64,000 nt of DNA from Agrobacterium tumefaciens (GTDB lineage: Bacteria; Pseudomonadota; Alphaproteobacteria; Rhizobiales; Rhizobiaceae). Below, in pieces: positions 28,007 to 36,611 of this stretch. Each line of letters opens with the position of its first letter. Position 1 is the first letter of the stretch. The notes below the pieces were generated by a model. The model did not search any database. It was not told the origin of the DNA and worked only from the letters and a program-made list of their open reading frames with translations. The stretch spans positions 1 through 64,000 of the forward strand of contig CP048486.1 in the NCBI GenBank assembly GCA_025560025.1, given 5' to 3'. The position numbers and the translations under genes are program-made.

Positions 28007-29017
28007 TCAGACGAGTTCCTGTGCCGCTACCACCCGTTCTTCCTGCTCTTCCACCAGATGGCATGCGACACGTGTGCCGCCGGCAAGCGTGCGCACCTGC
28101 GGCACCTCCGCCGAACAGCGGGCCGTTGCGAGCGGACAACGCGGATGAAACGTGCAGCCGGATGGCGGCTTGAGCGGGCTTGGGACTTCACCGGCAACCA
28201 GTTCCCGGTCGCGGCGCGGCGCGTCGATATTGGGAATGGTCTGCAGCAGAAGCTGGGTATAGGGGTGGCGCGGGCGGGCGAACAGCTCCTCGGTGTCGCC
28301 CTCCTCCACGATGCGACCAAGATACATGACCGCGATACGGTCCGACATGTGGCGAACGACGCTCATATCGTGACTGATAAACAGATAGGTCAGCCCTAGC
28401 TCGTCCTGAAGGCGACGCATCAGGTTCAGCACCTGCGCCTGCACCGAAACGTCGAGCGCGGATGTCGGCTCGTCGCAGACCAGAAACTCCGGCTCGCTTG
28501 CCAAGGCACGGGCAATCGAGATGCGCTGGCGCTGGCCGCCTGAAAATTCATGCGGAAACTTTTCGCCGTCCGAAGCGGAAAGGCCGACGGTGCGCAGCAG
28601 CTCTTCCACCCGCTCCATGGTCTCTGCACGGGTCGCGCGCAGTTTCAGTTCGCGGATAGGCTCGGCGATGATGTTTTTCACCCGCCAGCGCGGATTGAGC
28701 GAGGCATAGGGGTCCTGAAAGATCATCTGCGCCGAAAGCGGCGTATCCTTGCGGCCCTTGGCGAAGCGGAAATCACCGGCGCTTGGGCGGAACAGGCCCG
28801 TCACCAGCCGGGCAACCGTCGATTTGCCGCAGCCGCTTTCCCCGACGATGCTGAGACAGCCGCCAGCCGGCACCGTAAAATCGATGTCGTTCACGGCCTG
28901 CACGAATTGCCGGGGCTTCCGCTCGATGACCCGGTTGAGCCATGGCGCGGAGACATCGAAGGTCTTGGTGAGACCTTTAACCGTCAATGCCGGCGTTTTA
29001 ACCACGGACGTTTTCAT
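28007..29017 (-). CDS. ABC importer ATPase (DppF-like)
   Basis: 336 residues: Walker A GESGCGKSTVARL, signature FSGGQRQRISIARA, Walker B FLVCDEPTSALD, and the C-terminal oligopeptide-type extension with a Cys cluster (CTFHPRCPLATARC) that may bind an iron-sulfur centre as in DppD/DppF. The start overlaps the end of the upstream ATPase gene (ATGA). It is last in the operon and convergent with gntR. Confidence 0.93.
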   Translation of the reverse strand: MKTSVVKTPALTVKGLTKTFDVSAPWLNRVIERKPRQFVQAVNDIDFTVPAGGCLSIVGESGCGKSTVARLVTGLFRPSAGDFRFAKGRKDTPLSAQMIFQDPYASLNPRWRVKNIIAEPIRELKLRATRAETMERVEELLRTVGLSASDGEKFPHEFSGGQRQRISIARALASEPEFLVCDEPTSALDVSVQAQVLNLMRRLQDELGLTYLFISHDMSVVRHMSDRIAVMYLGRIVEEGDTEELFARPRHPYTQLLLQTIPNIDAPRRDRELVAGEVPSPLKPPSGCTFHPRCPLATARCSAEVPQVRTLAGGTRVACHLVEEQEERVVAAQELV

Positions 29018-29997
29018 GCTGTACCTCCTGCATTCATCCAGCAGGCGCTGGCGCCATCGCCCGCCGCTTCCAGTTCCGGCCGCTCGCGAAGACAGCGCGG
29101 CCCTGAAAATCCGCAGCGCGGATTGAAGGCGCAGCCGGGCGGGATGGCGTCAAGACGCGGCATCGCCCCGTCGATCTGGTTGAGCCGTTCCACCCGCACG
29201 CCAAGCGAGGGAATGGAGGCCATCAGGCCCTGCGTATAGGGGTGCTTCGGCGCATGCAGAACCTGCTCGACCGGACCAACCTCGATCAATCTGCCGGCAT
29301 AAAGCACGGCAACGCGGTCGGCAGCCTCGGCGATGACGCCCATATCATGCGTGACGAGCATAACGGCGGTCTGCTTCTCCTTGCAGAGCCTGCGCAGCAG
29401 CGAGATGATCTGCGCCTGGATCGACACGTCAAGCGCCGTCGTCGGTTCGTCGGCGATGATCAGCTTCGGCGACGCTGCAAGTGCGAGCGCTATGACGACG
29501 CGCTGGCGCATGCCGCCGGAGAATTGATGCGGATAGTGATCGATGCGGTCTGCCGGAGACGGAATGCCGACATCCCGCAAAAGCTGCACGGCACGCGCCT
29601 GCGCATCTTTTTTCGAGAGCGGCAGATGCTGCCGGATCGTCTCGACCAGCTGCGCACCGACCGTGAACAGCGGGTTGAGCGAGGTCAGCGGATCCTGAAA
29701 GATCGCGCCGATTTCCCGGCCGCGGATGCTTTCCATCGCCCTGTCGTCGAGTTTGTCGATGCGGCGCGAGCCGAGCCATATCTCGCCATCCGCGATGCGG
29801 CCCGGTTTTTCCAGCAGGCCCTGTATCGCAAGGCCGGTCATGGATTTTCCGGCACCGGATTCCCCCACCACACCGAGAATTTCACCGGGGCGGATGGAAA
29901 GGCTGATGTCCGAAAGCGCCGTCACCGTTCCCCGGCGGCCGGGAAACTCGACTTTCAGATTGCGGACATCGATAACCGACTGGTTCATGTCATCCAT
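29014..29997 (-). CDS. ABC importer ATPase (DppD-like)
   Basis: 327 residues: Walker A GESGAGKSMTG, signature FSGGMRQRVVIALA, Walker B LIIADEPTTALD, C-terminal CAFNPRCGFSGPRC Cys motif. It forms the heterodimeric motor with the DppF-type protein. It overlaps the upstream amidohydrolase gene by eight bases, so the hydrolases and transporter form one translation-coupled unit. Confidence 0.93.
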   Translation of the reverse strand: MDDMNQSVIDVRNLKVEFPGRRGTVTALSDISLSIRPGEILGVVGESGAGKSMTGLAIQGLLEKPGRIADGEIWLGSRRIDKLDDRAMESIRGREIGAIFQDPLTSLNPLFTVGAQLVETIRQHLPLSKKDAQARAVQLLRDVGIPSPADRIDHYPHQFSGGMRQRVVIALALAASPKLIIADEPTTALDVSIQAQIISLLRRLCKEKQTAVMLVTHDMGVIAEAADRVAVLYAGRLIEVGPVEQVLHAPKHPYTQGLMASIPSLGVRVERLNQIDGAMPRLDAIPPGCAFNPRCGFSGPRCLRERPELEAAGDGASACWMNAGGTA

Positions 29998-31486
29998 TGG
30001 CGTTCACCTCCACCGGGTAGCTCGGGGGGAAGATTTCCGAAACGGGCGGATTGGCCCAGCTTCGCTCGGGATATTTTGCAATCAGCCCATCGAACTGCGC
30101 CTGCGCCTGAATGCGGGCACGCGCCATGTCGATATTCGCGACCTGTCTCTCCCGCATGGAGAGACGGCCATCGACGAAGACCGCGCGCGTGATCTTGCCC
30201 GAACCGCCGGTAACAATTGTCGTGATCGGATCGACGCTCGGCGCCATGACCGCGTCATCGAGATCGAAGACCGCGATATCGGCGCGGGCACCCTTGGAAA
30301 GATGCCCGAGATCGGCGCGACCCAGCGCCCGCGCGCCGCCAAGCGTTGCGGCATCGAACAGATCGGCCGAGCGGACCCTGTCGGGAGCGCCATCATTGAT
30401 GCGGCAGGTGATGAGGCCGACAAGCAGGTTCATCAGCATGTCGGCGGGCGCCGTATCGGTGCCCATCGCAATGTTTATTCCAAGCTGCCGGCACGCGGAG
30501 AAGGACGACAGCGTGCTGCCGCTTCTGGCCGACACCAGCGGACAGTGGACAATCGACACGCCGTTTTCCGCGTAAAGCGCCAGATCTTCCTGCGTCGCAT
30601 TGGTGGCGTGCGGCGCGATAAGGCGGTCGCTCAAGAGGCCGGCCCTGGCGAGCCATACCGGCGCGGTCGAGCCGTGCAGCTTGCGGACCGTGTCCACCTC
30701 CATGGTGCCCTGCGCCATGTGCAGGCGGAACTTGCAGCCAAGATCACGGGCGGCGGCATCGGTTCTCTGCATCAGCGCGAGCGTGGATGTTTCGACACGA
30801 TCAGGTGCCAGCAGGCCGCGTACGAGGTCGCCGTGCCTCCCGGTCTGTCGCTCGATGAACGATACCGCATCCCTCAGCCCCTGAAGACCGCGTTCCTCAT
30901 CAAACACCGGCACCATGCGTCCCGGCTCTTCCAGCACCATGCCGCCGGAGCGGAAGGCGGGGCTGAGATAGACCCGCAGGCCAAGTTCGCCGGCGGCATC
31001 GGCTGCGGCTTCGAATTCGGCGACCGTTTCTCCCCATTCACGATAAAACAGCGAGGCGATGGGTGCCGCCGTGGTGATGCCGTTGAGGAGAAGCTGGCCG
31101 AAGGCGAAACGCTTCTGGAAGGCAAGCTCTTCCCGGGAATACATTTCGTAGGGACCGGCCTCGACATAGGAGCGCGGCCAGACACGGCCCTTCGCCCAAC
31201 CGGGGTGATTGTCGATGCCCAGAATGGTCGTATCGAGATCGGAAAGGGCATCGAGGTCGATCAGGCCGGGGCTGATCAGGGCATTGCCGAAATCGACGCG
31301 GCGAGCAACCTCACCGGGAAAGTCATGCCCGACGAAAAGGATTTCGCCGTTCTCGAACACGACCTCGCCGTTTTTCAGCAGCCGGTGAGACCCGTCCTTA
31401 TGGCCAACCACCCAGCTGGCGTTAAGCAGCGTGCGGCCGGAAGGGCGTTCACCGAGCGCGAGGGACTGAAGCGAAGCGTTCATCAA
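29990..31486 (-). CDS. amidohydrolase-family protein lacking the HxH motif
   Basis: 498 residues in the deaminase/chlorohydrolase branch of the amidohydrolase superfamily. Later metal and substrate motifs are present: FRLHMAQG, APHATNAT and MGTDTAP. The first-strand motif that normally reads D-x-H-x-H is SPGLIDLDALSDLD here (residues 72-85), so Asp79 and Leu81 replace both histidines. The enzyme may bind metal differently, act on a different bond, or be non-catalytic. It lies between the CodA-like hydrolase (4-base overlap) and the transporter ATPases. Confidence 0.8.
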   Translation of the reverse strand: MMNASLQSLALGERPSGRTLLNASWVVGHKDGSHRLLKNGEVVFENGEILFVGHDFPGEVARRVDFGNALISPGLIDLDALSDLDTTILGIDNHPGWAKGRVWPRSYVEAGPYEMYSREELAFQKRFAFGQLLLNGITTAAPIASLFYREWGETVAEFEAAADAAGELGLRVYLSPAFRSGGMVLEEPGRMVPVFDEERGLQGLRDAVSFIERQTGRHGDLVRGLLAPDRVETSTLALMQRTDAAARDLGCKFRLHMAQGTMEVDTVRKLHGSTAPVWLARAGLLSDRLIAPHATNATQEDLALYAENGVSIVHCPLVSARSGSTLSSFSACRQLGINIAMGTDTAPADMLMNLLVGLITCRINDGAPDRVRSADLFDAATLGGARALGRADLGHLSKGARADIAVFDLDDAVMAPSVDPITTIVTGGSGKITRAVFVDGRLSMRERQVANIDMARARIQAQAQFDGLIAKYPERSWANPPVSEIFPPSYPVEVNANG

Positions 31487-32685
31487 GGTGCCTCCACCAC
31501 GGCCTTGCCGCCTCTGGCGGTGACACGCCCGCCCTTCACGACCAGCGGCCTTGGCGCGATATCGACAACGGCATGGGCCAATGTCTCGCCGGTCAGCAGC
31601 GTGAAATCGGCGGCGCAGCCAACCTCAAGACCGTAATCCTTGAGGCCCATGACATCGGCGCCGCCCTGCGAGACGACATGCAGGACGTGGGCAAGCTCGA
31701 TATCCGAGCGCAGACCGTTCTTCATGCCGATGATCTTGGCACGGTCGAGCATATCCGGCTGACCCCACGGACCCCAGGTATCGCGAATGCCGTCACAGCC
31801 GCCGCCGACACGCACACCGGCTTCCTTCAGGCGCATGATAGACGGCACATTTGCCGAGGGCGCGCCCGTCGTCAGGATCGCCACATCGAGCCGGGCGATC
31901 TCATCGATCAGCTTGCCGACCCGGAGATAGTCATTCATGCCGAGCGCAAAGGCGTGGCTGATGGCGACCTTGCCTTCCATGCCGTTGGCGCGGATGCGCT
32001 CGAAAATCAGCTCCATGGTGAAGGCGCCGAGATCGGCAGCCTCATGCAGATGAATGTCGATCGGCACGCCGTGCCTGACCGCGAGTTCAAACAGGATATC
32101 GAGCTGGCCCTTCGGATCGCGATCGATGCCGCAGGGATCGATGCCGCCGAGGACTTCACAGCCCTGTTTCAGCGCCTCATCCAGCAGTTCCACCGTGCCG
32201 GGCATGACCATGACGCCGGACTGCGGGAAGGCAACGACCTCGATGTCGATGATGCCTTTCAGCTTCTCGCGCGTTTCCCATATGCCTTCGACAAGCTTCA
32301 GGCCATGGGTCGGATCGATATCCACGTGGCTGCGAATATGCGTGCCGCCGTTTGCGGCAAGACCGATGGCGTGGCGCATGGACTGGCGGTGCGGATCGAT
32401 GCCGATCTGGCTGCGGTTCTCGCGCTCGAAATCGATCCGCCCGCGCAGGATTGCGGCACGGTTGTTCTCATGCCAGGGCATTCCCCAGGTCGTCTTGTCG
32501 AGATGGGTGTGGGCGTCGATCAGGCCGGGCGCAAGGATTGCGCCGTTGCCATCCTCGACCGACATGCCGGGTTCGGCCTCGAACTTTCCAAAACCGGCAA
32601 TCTTTCCCTGCCTTATCATGATGTCGCAGGTGTCACCCGCCATGGGCCTGATGTTGCGGAGCAGAAGATCGTGCATGGAACTCAC
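31483..32685 (-). CDS. cytosine deaminase-like amidohydrolase (CodA type)
   Basis: 400 residues with the CodA-type metal motifs: H59-x-H61 in DAHTHLDK, VAFPQSGVM, His214-Glu215 in IDIHLHEAAD, His244 in ISHAFALG and Asp298 in GCDGIRDTWGPWG. These enzymes hydrolyse C-N bonds of cyclic amidines such as cytosine, creatinine or N-isopropylammelide. The substrate is probably an imported N-heterocycle or related amide (inference from the ABC importer). The gene overlaps both neighbours by four bases. Confidence 0.85.
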   Translation of the reverse strand: MSSMHDLLLRNIRPMAGDTCDIMIRQGKIAGFGKFEAEPGMSVEDGNGAILAPGLIDAHTHLDKTTWGMPWHENNRAAILRGRIDFERENRSQIGIDPHRQSMRHAIGLAANGGTHIRSHVDIDPTHGLKLVEGIWETREKLKGIIDIEVVAFPQSGVMVMPGTVELLDEALKQGCEVLGGIDPCGIDRDPKGQLDILFELAVRHGVPIDIHLHEAADLGAFTMELIFERIRANGMEGKVAISHAFALGMNDYLRVGKLIDEIARLDVAILTTGAPSANVPSIMRLKEAGVRVGGGCDGIRDTWGPWGQPDMLDRAKIIGMKNGLRSDIELAHVLHVVSQGGADVMGLKDYGLEVGCAADFTLLTGETLAHAVVDIAPRPLVVKGGRVTARGGKAVVEAP

Positions 32686-33632
32686 CTCAGTTTCGGATTG
32701 AGCGCATCGCGCAGCCAGTCACCCAGAAGGTTGACGGTGACGACGAGCAGGCAGAGTTGGAAAACGGGAAACAATACGATCCACCAGGAGCCGGAAAACA
32801 GGAACTGGTTGCCGATGCGGATCAGTGTTCCAAGCGACGGCTGGCTGGGCGGCATGCCGATGCCGAGGAACGACAGGGTCGCCTCAGTCAGGATCGCCAT
32901 GCCGAAATTCAGCGTGGCGGCAACCATGATCGGCGTCAGCGTATTGGGCAGAATATGGTTGGCCATGATGCGGCGCGCGGGAACGCCGATGAGCTTGGCC
33001 GCCTGCACATAATCCTTGCCGGTCTCCACAATCGCCTGCGCACGCACGGTGCGCGCATATTGCACCCAGGCGGAAAGCGCGATGGCGAGAATGAGCACGG
33101 CGGAGGCGCCCACCTCTCGAAGACTGTCCGGCAGCATCTGCCTGACGACCGTGGAGACGAGGATGGCCACCAGAATTGTCGGGATGGAAAGCGTGATATC
33201 GCCGATGCGCATCAGGAGATTATCGGAAAAACCGCCGAAATATCCGGCAACCAGACCGGCGGTCATGCCGATGACCAGAGACAGCGCCACGGAGGCGACA
33301 CCGATGACGATGGATATGCGCGTGCCGTAAAGGATGGCGGAGAGCATGTCGCGCCCCTGCGTATCCGTGCCAAGCAGATAGGGCCATTCCCCACCCTCCT
33401 GCCACACCGGCGGCAGTTCAGCCTTCCACATGTCGAGCGAAGCGCCGTCATAGGGGTTCTGCGGTGCGATCAGCGGCGCGAAAATGGCGGCAAGGATGAG
33501 GATTGCCAGGATTAGCGCGCTGATCTTCGCCGATCTGCTGTGGCTGAACGACCAGTAGAGATCGCTGTTGCGTATGCGCTTGATGAGCGACGGGCGGGCA
33601 GGTTTTGCCGTTTGCGGAAGGTCTGTGGCCAT
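32682..33632 (-). CDS. ABC importer permease (DppC-like)
   Basis: 316 residues: long cytoplasmic N-terminal segment, six membrane helices, the coupling loop (VQAAKLIGVPARRIMANHIL) and the C-terminal NLLGDWLRDALNPKLR motif. It overlaps the CodA-like gene by four bases. Confidence 0.93.
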   Translation of the reverse strand: MATDLPQTAKPARPSLIKRIRNSDLYWSFSHSRSAKISALILAILILAAIFAPLIAPQNPYDGASLDMWKAELPPVWQEGGEWPYLLGTDTQGRDMLSAILYGTRISIVIGVASVALSLVIGMTAGLVAGYFGGFSDNLLMRIGDITLSIPTILVAILVSTVVRQMLPDSLREVGASAVLILAIALSAWVQYARTVRAQAIVETGKDYVQAAKLIGVPARRIMANHILPNTLTPIMVAATLNFGMAILTEATLSFLGIGMPPSQPSLGTLIRIGNQFLFSGSWWIVLFPVFQLCLLVVTVNLLGDWLRDALNPKLR

Positions 33633-33650
33633 GAAACCGGCTCCCTTCGG

Positions 33651-34619
33651 TTAGCGCGCGGTGCGCAGACGCGGATCGATCACCGCATAGGCAATGTCGA
33701 CGAACGTGTTGAGGACAACGAAGATGAAGGAAATGATGCAGAGATAGGCCGCCATGACGGGGATATCGAGAAACGTCACCGCCTGTATGAACAGCATGCC
33801 CATGCCCGACCACTGAAACACCGTCTCGGTGATGAGCGCAAAGGCGATGAGCGAACCGACATTCATCGTCGTCAGCGTCACGACAGGCATCAGACAGTTG
33901 CGCAGCGCATGGCGGAAATAGATGCGCCAGCGGGGAATGCCACGGGCACGGGCGAACTTGACGAAATCGGACCGCAGCACCTCCAGCATTTCGGCGCGGA
34001 CCAGACGCATGACCAGCGTGATCTGGTAAAGCGAGAGCGCAATGGCAGGCAGAATGAGCGCTGCACGCCCCGACGAGGTAAGCAGGCCCGTGGACCACCA
34101 GCCAAGCTGCACGACATCCCCTCGGCCGAAGGCCGGCGCCCAGCCAAGCGACACCGAAAAGACGAGGATAAGCAGAATGCCGACAACGAAGCTCGGCAGC
34201 GAGACGCCGACAATCGACAGGAACTGCAGGCCCTCCGTATACCATTTTCCGCGCCGGATCGCCGTCAGCACCCCAAGCGGCAGGCCAACGACGAGTGAAA
34301 GGACGGTGGCCACCAGAACAAGCTCCAGCGTTGCCGGAAACCTTTCCGCTATCAGCGGCAGCACCTGCTGGCCGTTGCGATAGGAAACGCCGAAATTGCC
34401 CTGGGCCGCGTCTTTGACGAACCGCAAATATTGCGTCGGCAGACTGTCGTTGAGGCCGAGCCGCTCACGCAAAGCGGCGCGATCTTCCTGCGATGTCTGC
34501 TCCCCCACCATCAGCTCGACAGGATCTCCCGCCAGCCTGAAAATGAGAAATGCAATAAGCGCGACGGAAAGCATGACCAGAATGGCATTTCCCATACGCT
34601 TGATGATGAAAACCAGCAT
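33651..34619 (-). CDS. ABC importer permease (DppB-like)
   Basis: 322 residues with family start (MLVFIIKRMGNAILVMLSVA), six helices, the KFARARGIPRWRIYFRHALR coupling loop and the C-terminal DIAYAVIDPRLR motif. It is the first gene after the internal terminator and operator, so it may be transcribed both from its own promoter and by readthrough from the binding-protein gene. Confidence 0.93.
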   Translation of the reverse strand: MLVFIIKRMGNAILVMLSVALIAFLIFRLAGDPVELMVGEQTSQEDRAALRERLGLNDSLPTQYLRFVKDAAQGNFGVSYRNGQQVLPLIAERFPATLELVLVATVLSLVVGLPLGVLTAIRRGKWYTEGLQFLSIVGVSLPSFVVGILLILVFSVSLGWAPAFGRGDVVQLGWWSTGLLTSSGRAALILPAIALSLYQITLVMRLVRAEMLEVLRSDFVKFARARGIPRWRIYFRHALRNCLMPVVTLTTMNVGSLIAFALITETVFQWSGMGMLFIQAVTFLDIPVMAAYLCIISFIFVVLNTFVDIAYAVIDPRLRTAR

Positions 34620-34713
34620 TGTTACCTCTCGGATGCGAACCCATGGACATGATGCCAGCCAGGTTCGACCATTCTTTTCCAGAGACGGGGCACAGGTCGT
34701 TTACGCCTGCCGC

Positions 34714-34725
34714 ATTGTCGACAAT
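34714..34725. promoter_or_regulatory. GntR operator, copy 2 (perfect palindrome)
   Basis: ATTGTCGACAAT, a perfect 12-bp palindrome, lies in the 259-base gap before the DppB-type gene and after the terminator of the binding-protein gene. It suggests an internal regulated promoter for the permease-hydrolase-ATPase part. Confidence 0.7.
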
Positions 34726-34835
34726 AACATCGGCAGCTGATCGCCGATCAGGCTGGCAAATCTCCAGCGGCGACGAGCCGCATCGCTTTTTGCCCAATAT
34801 GCCCGCAAGTGACGAAGGCTGCCCCGGATGGCCCA

Positions 34836-34867
34836 AAAGGCGTTCGGCACGATGCCGAACGCCTTTC
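34836..34867 (-). terminator. terminator after the binding-protein gene
   Basis: On the minus strand a 14-bp stem (AAAGGCGTTCGGCA with its complement, three-base loop) ends in TTTT, 12 bases past the stop at 34879. It should reduce transcription from the abundant receptor gene into the permease genes. Confidence 0.8.
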
Positions 34868-34878
34868 AGAGTTCCGGA

Positions 34879-36444
34879 TTATTTGTCGAGTTGTGTCAGC
34901 CAGTGGCGCGGCTTGTTGTCGGCGCGGAAATCGACGCTCTTGACCTTGCCAAGCATCGCCCATGCAATCGGCTGCTGGTGCAGCGGCACAAGCATCGCCT
35001 CATCCTTGGCGATTTTCAAGGCCGCCTCTTCTAGGGCAAGACGTTTGGTATTGTCCTGCTCCTGCGCTGCCTGGTCCACCAGCTTGTCGATCTCGGGGTT
35101 CGACCAGCCGCCATAGTTGGAGACGCCCATTGCGCCCTTTCGGGTGGAGAGGATCTGCGACAGGAAGGAGAAGGCATCGAGCGTCGGTTCGTTCGCCCAG
35201 CTGAGGTTGAAGACATCCGCCTTGCCGCCATTACGCTTCGGAGACTGCACGGAGCGCGGCGCTATATCGATCGTCGGCTGGAAACCGCCACGCTTCAGCA
35301 TGTTGGCGACGCCCGAGCAGATATCTTCCTCGTTGATGCTCTCATCATTCATGCAGGTATAGGTGAAAGCGAGGTTCTTCATGCCGGCATCGGCAAGAAG
35401 CTTCTGCGCCTGTGCCGGATCGGCGGGCTGGAATGTATCGAGCGACTTGGCGTAACCCGAAATTTCAGGCGCGATGAGCGAGCCGGATGGCCTTGCAAGG
35501 CCGCGCATGACCTTCTTATTGATGAGATCGCGATCGATCGACAGTTCGAATGCCTGGCGAACACGAAGATCGTTAAAGGGGTTCGGCTTGCCGTCCTCCA
35601 GCTTTTCGCGGCGGTTGAAGCCGATGAACAGCGTGCGCAACTCGGTGCGCTTCTTCACCGTGATATTGGGCGAGGATTCAAGCCGCGGCAAATCCTGGAT
35701 CGGTGCGGAATCGATCAGGTCGATTTCACCGGAGAGCAAAGCTGCGACACGGGTGGCAGCAGAGGCGATCGGCACGAATTCGATGCGGTCGAGATTGTGT
35801 TTTTTCTGATCCCACCAGGCCTCATTGGCGACAAGAACCGTCTTGCTATCGGGCACGCGGCTTTCAAGCTTGAAGGGCCCGGTGCCGTTGGTGTGCATCG
35901 TCGTATAGCCATCGACCTTGGAGGCGAAATCGGTCGGCTTCTCGCTATTGTTATCCTTCAGCCACTTGGCGTTGAAGATGAAGATATTGGTGATGTCGTT
36001 GAGGAAGAGCGAGGTGGGCGCGGTGACGTCGAGATCGACGGTATAATCATCGACCTTCTTCACGCCCGCAAAAACCGGAATATTGCCGCGCAGCGGCGAA
36101 GTGGCATCCGAGGCGCGCGTGAAGGACGCGACGACATCGTCAGCGGTGAAATCAGCGCCATCATGGAATTTCACGCCCTTGCGCAGGGTGAAACGCCAGG
36201 TCTTTCCATCAACAAGCTTCCATTCCGTCGCAAGAGCCGGCTCGATCTTGAAGTCGGGTCCGTAACGGACAAGCCCCTCATAGATATGATTGAGAAAGGC
36301 GAGGTTGGAGGTGGACGGCACCGAATATGGATCGAGCGAATAAAGGTCGGCGCGGCCGGCCCAACGCAGGGTTTCCGCGCTTGCGGGAACGGCAATGGCG
36401 GCCGCCGCCAGAGCGGCCAGGACGAAACTTCTCATTCGGGACAT
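34879..36444 (-). CDS. peptide-type ABC binding protein (DppA-like)
   Basis: 521 residues from the ATG at 36444, which follows GGGGGGATCAA; the longer open frame would include the operator. Signal peptide to about residue 25 (VPASAE), then the family 5 receptor fold (LYSLDPYSVPSTSNLAFLNH, and GKTWRFTLRKGVKFHDGADF). The ligand is unknown. Divergent from an amidohydrolase gene across a shared operator region. Confidence 0.9.
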   Translation of the reverse strand: MSRMRSFVLAALAAAAIAVPASAETLRWAGRADLYSLDPYSVPSTSNLAFLNHIYEGLVRYGPDFKIEPALATEWKLVDGKTWRFTLRKGVKFHDGADFTADDVVASFTRASDATSPLRGNIPVFAGVKKVDDYTVDLDVTAPTSLFLNDITNIFIFNAKWLKDNNSEKPTDFASKVDGYTTMHTNGTGPFKLESRVPDSKTVLVANEAWWDQKKHNLDRIEFVPIASAATRVAALLSGEIDLIDSAPIQDLPRLESSPNITVKKRTELRTLFIGFNRREKLEDGKPNPFNDLRVRQAFELSIDRDLINKKVMRGLARPSGSLIAPEISGYAKSLDTFQPADPAQAQKLLADAGMKNLAFTYTCMNDESINEEDICSGVANMLKRGGFQPTIDIAPRSVQSPKRNGGKADVFNLSWANEPTLDAFSFLSQILSTRKGAMGVSNYGGWSNPEIDKLVDQAAQEQDNTKRLALEEAALKIAKDEAMLVPLHQQPIAWAMLGKVKSVDFRADNKPRHWLTQLDK

Positions 36445-36538
36445 TTGATCCCCCCTTTTTATAAATCGTTGAAGTGCCGGCTGACCTACCGGCCGGACAA
36501 GGCGGAGTATTGTTTCGCTCAGCCTTATTGTCAATAAT

Positions 36539-36550
36539 ATTGTTGACAAT
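36539..36550. promoter_or_regulatory. GntR operator, copy 3
   Basis: ATTGTTGACAAT, the same 12 bases as copy 1, between the binding-protein gene and the divergent amidohydrolase. ATTGTCAATA just upstream and TATTGTTTC about 30 bases away may extend the site. Confidence 0.75.
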
Positions 36551-36611
36551 TATCGTATCCAAAATCGACGCATCCTGAATACCAGCTGCGAATACAAGGG
36601 AGGAAGGCTGA

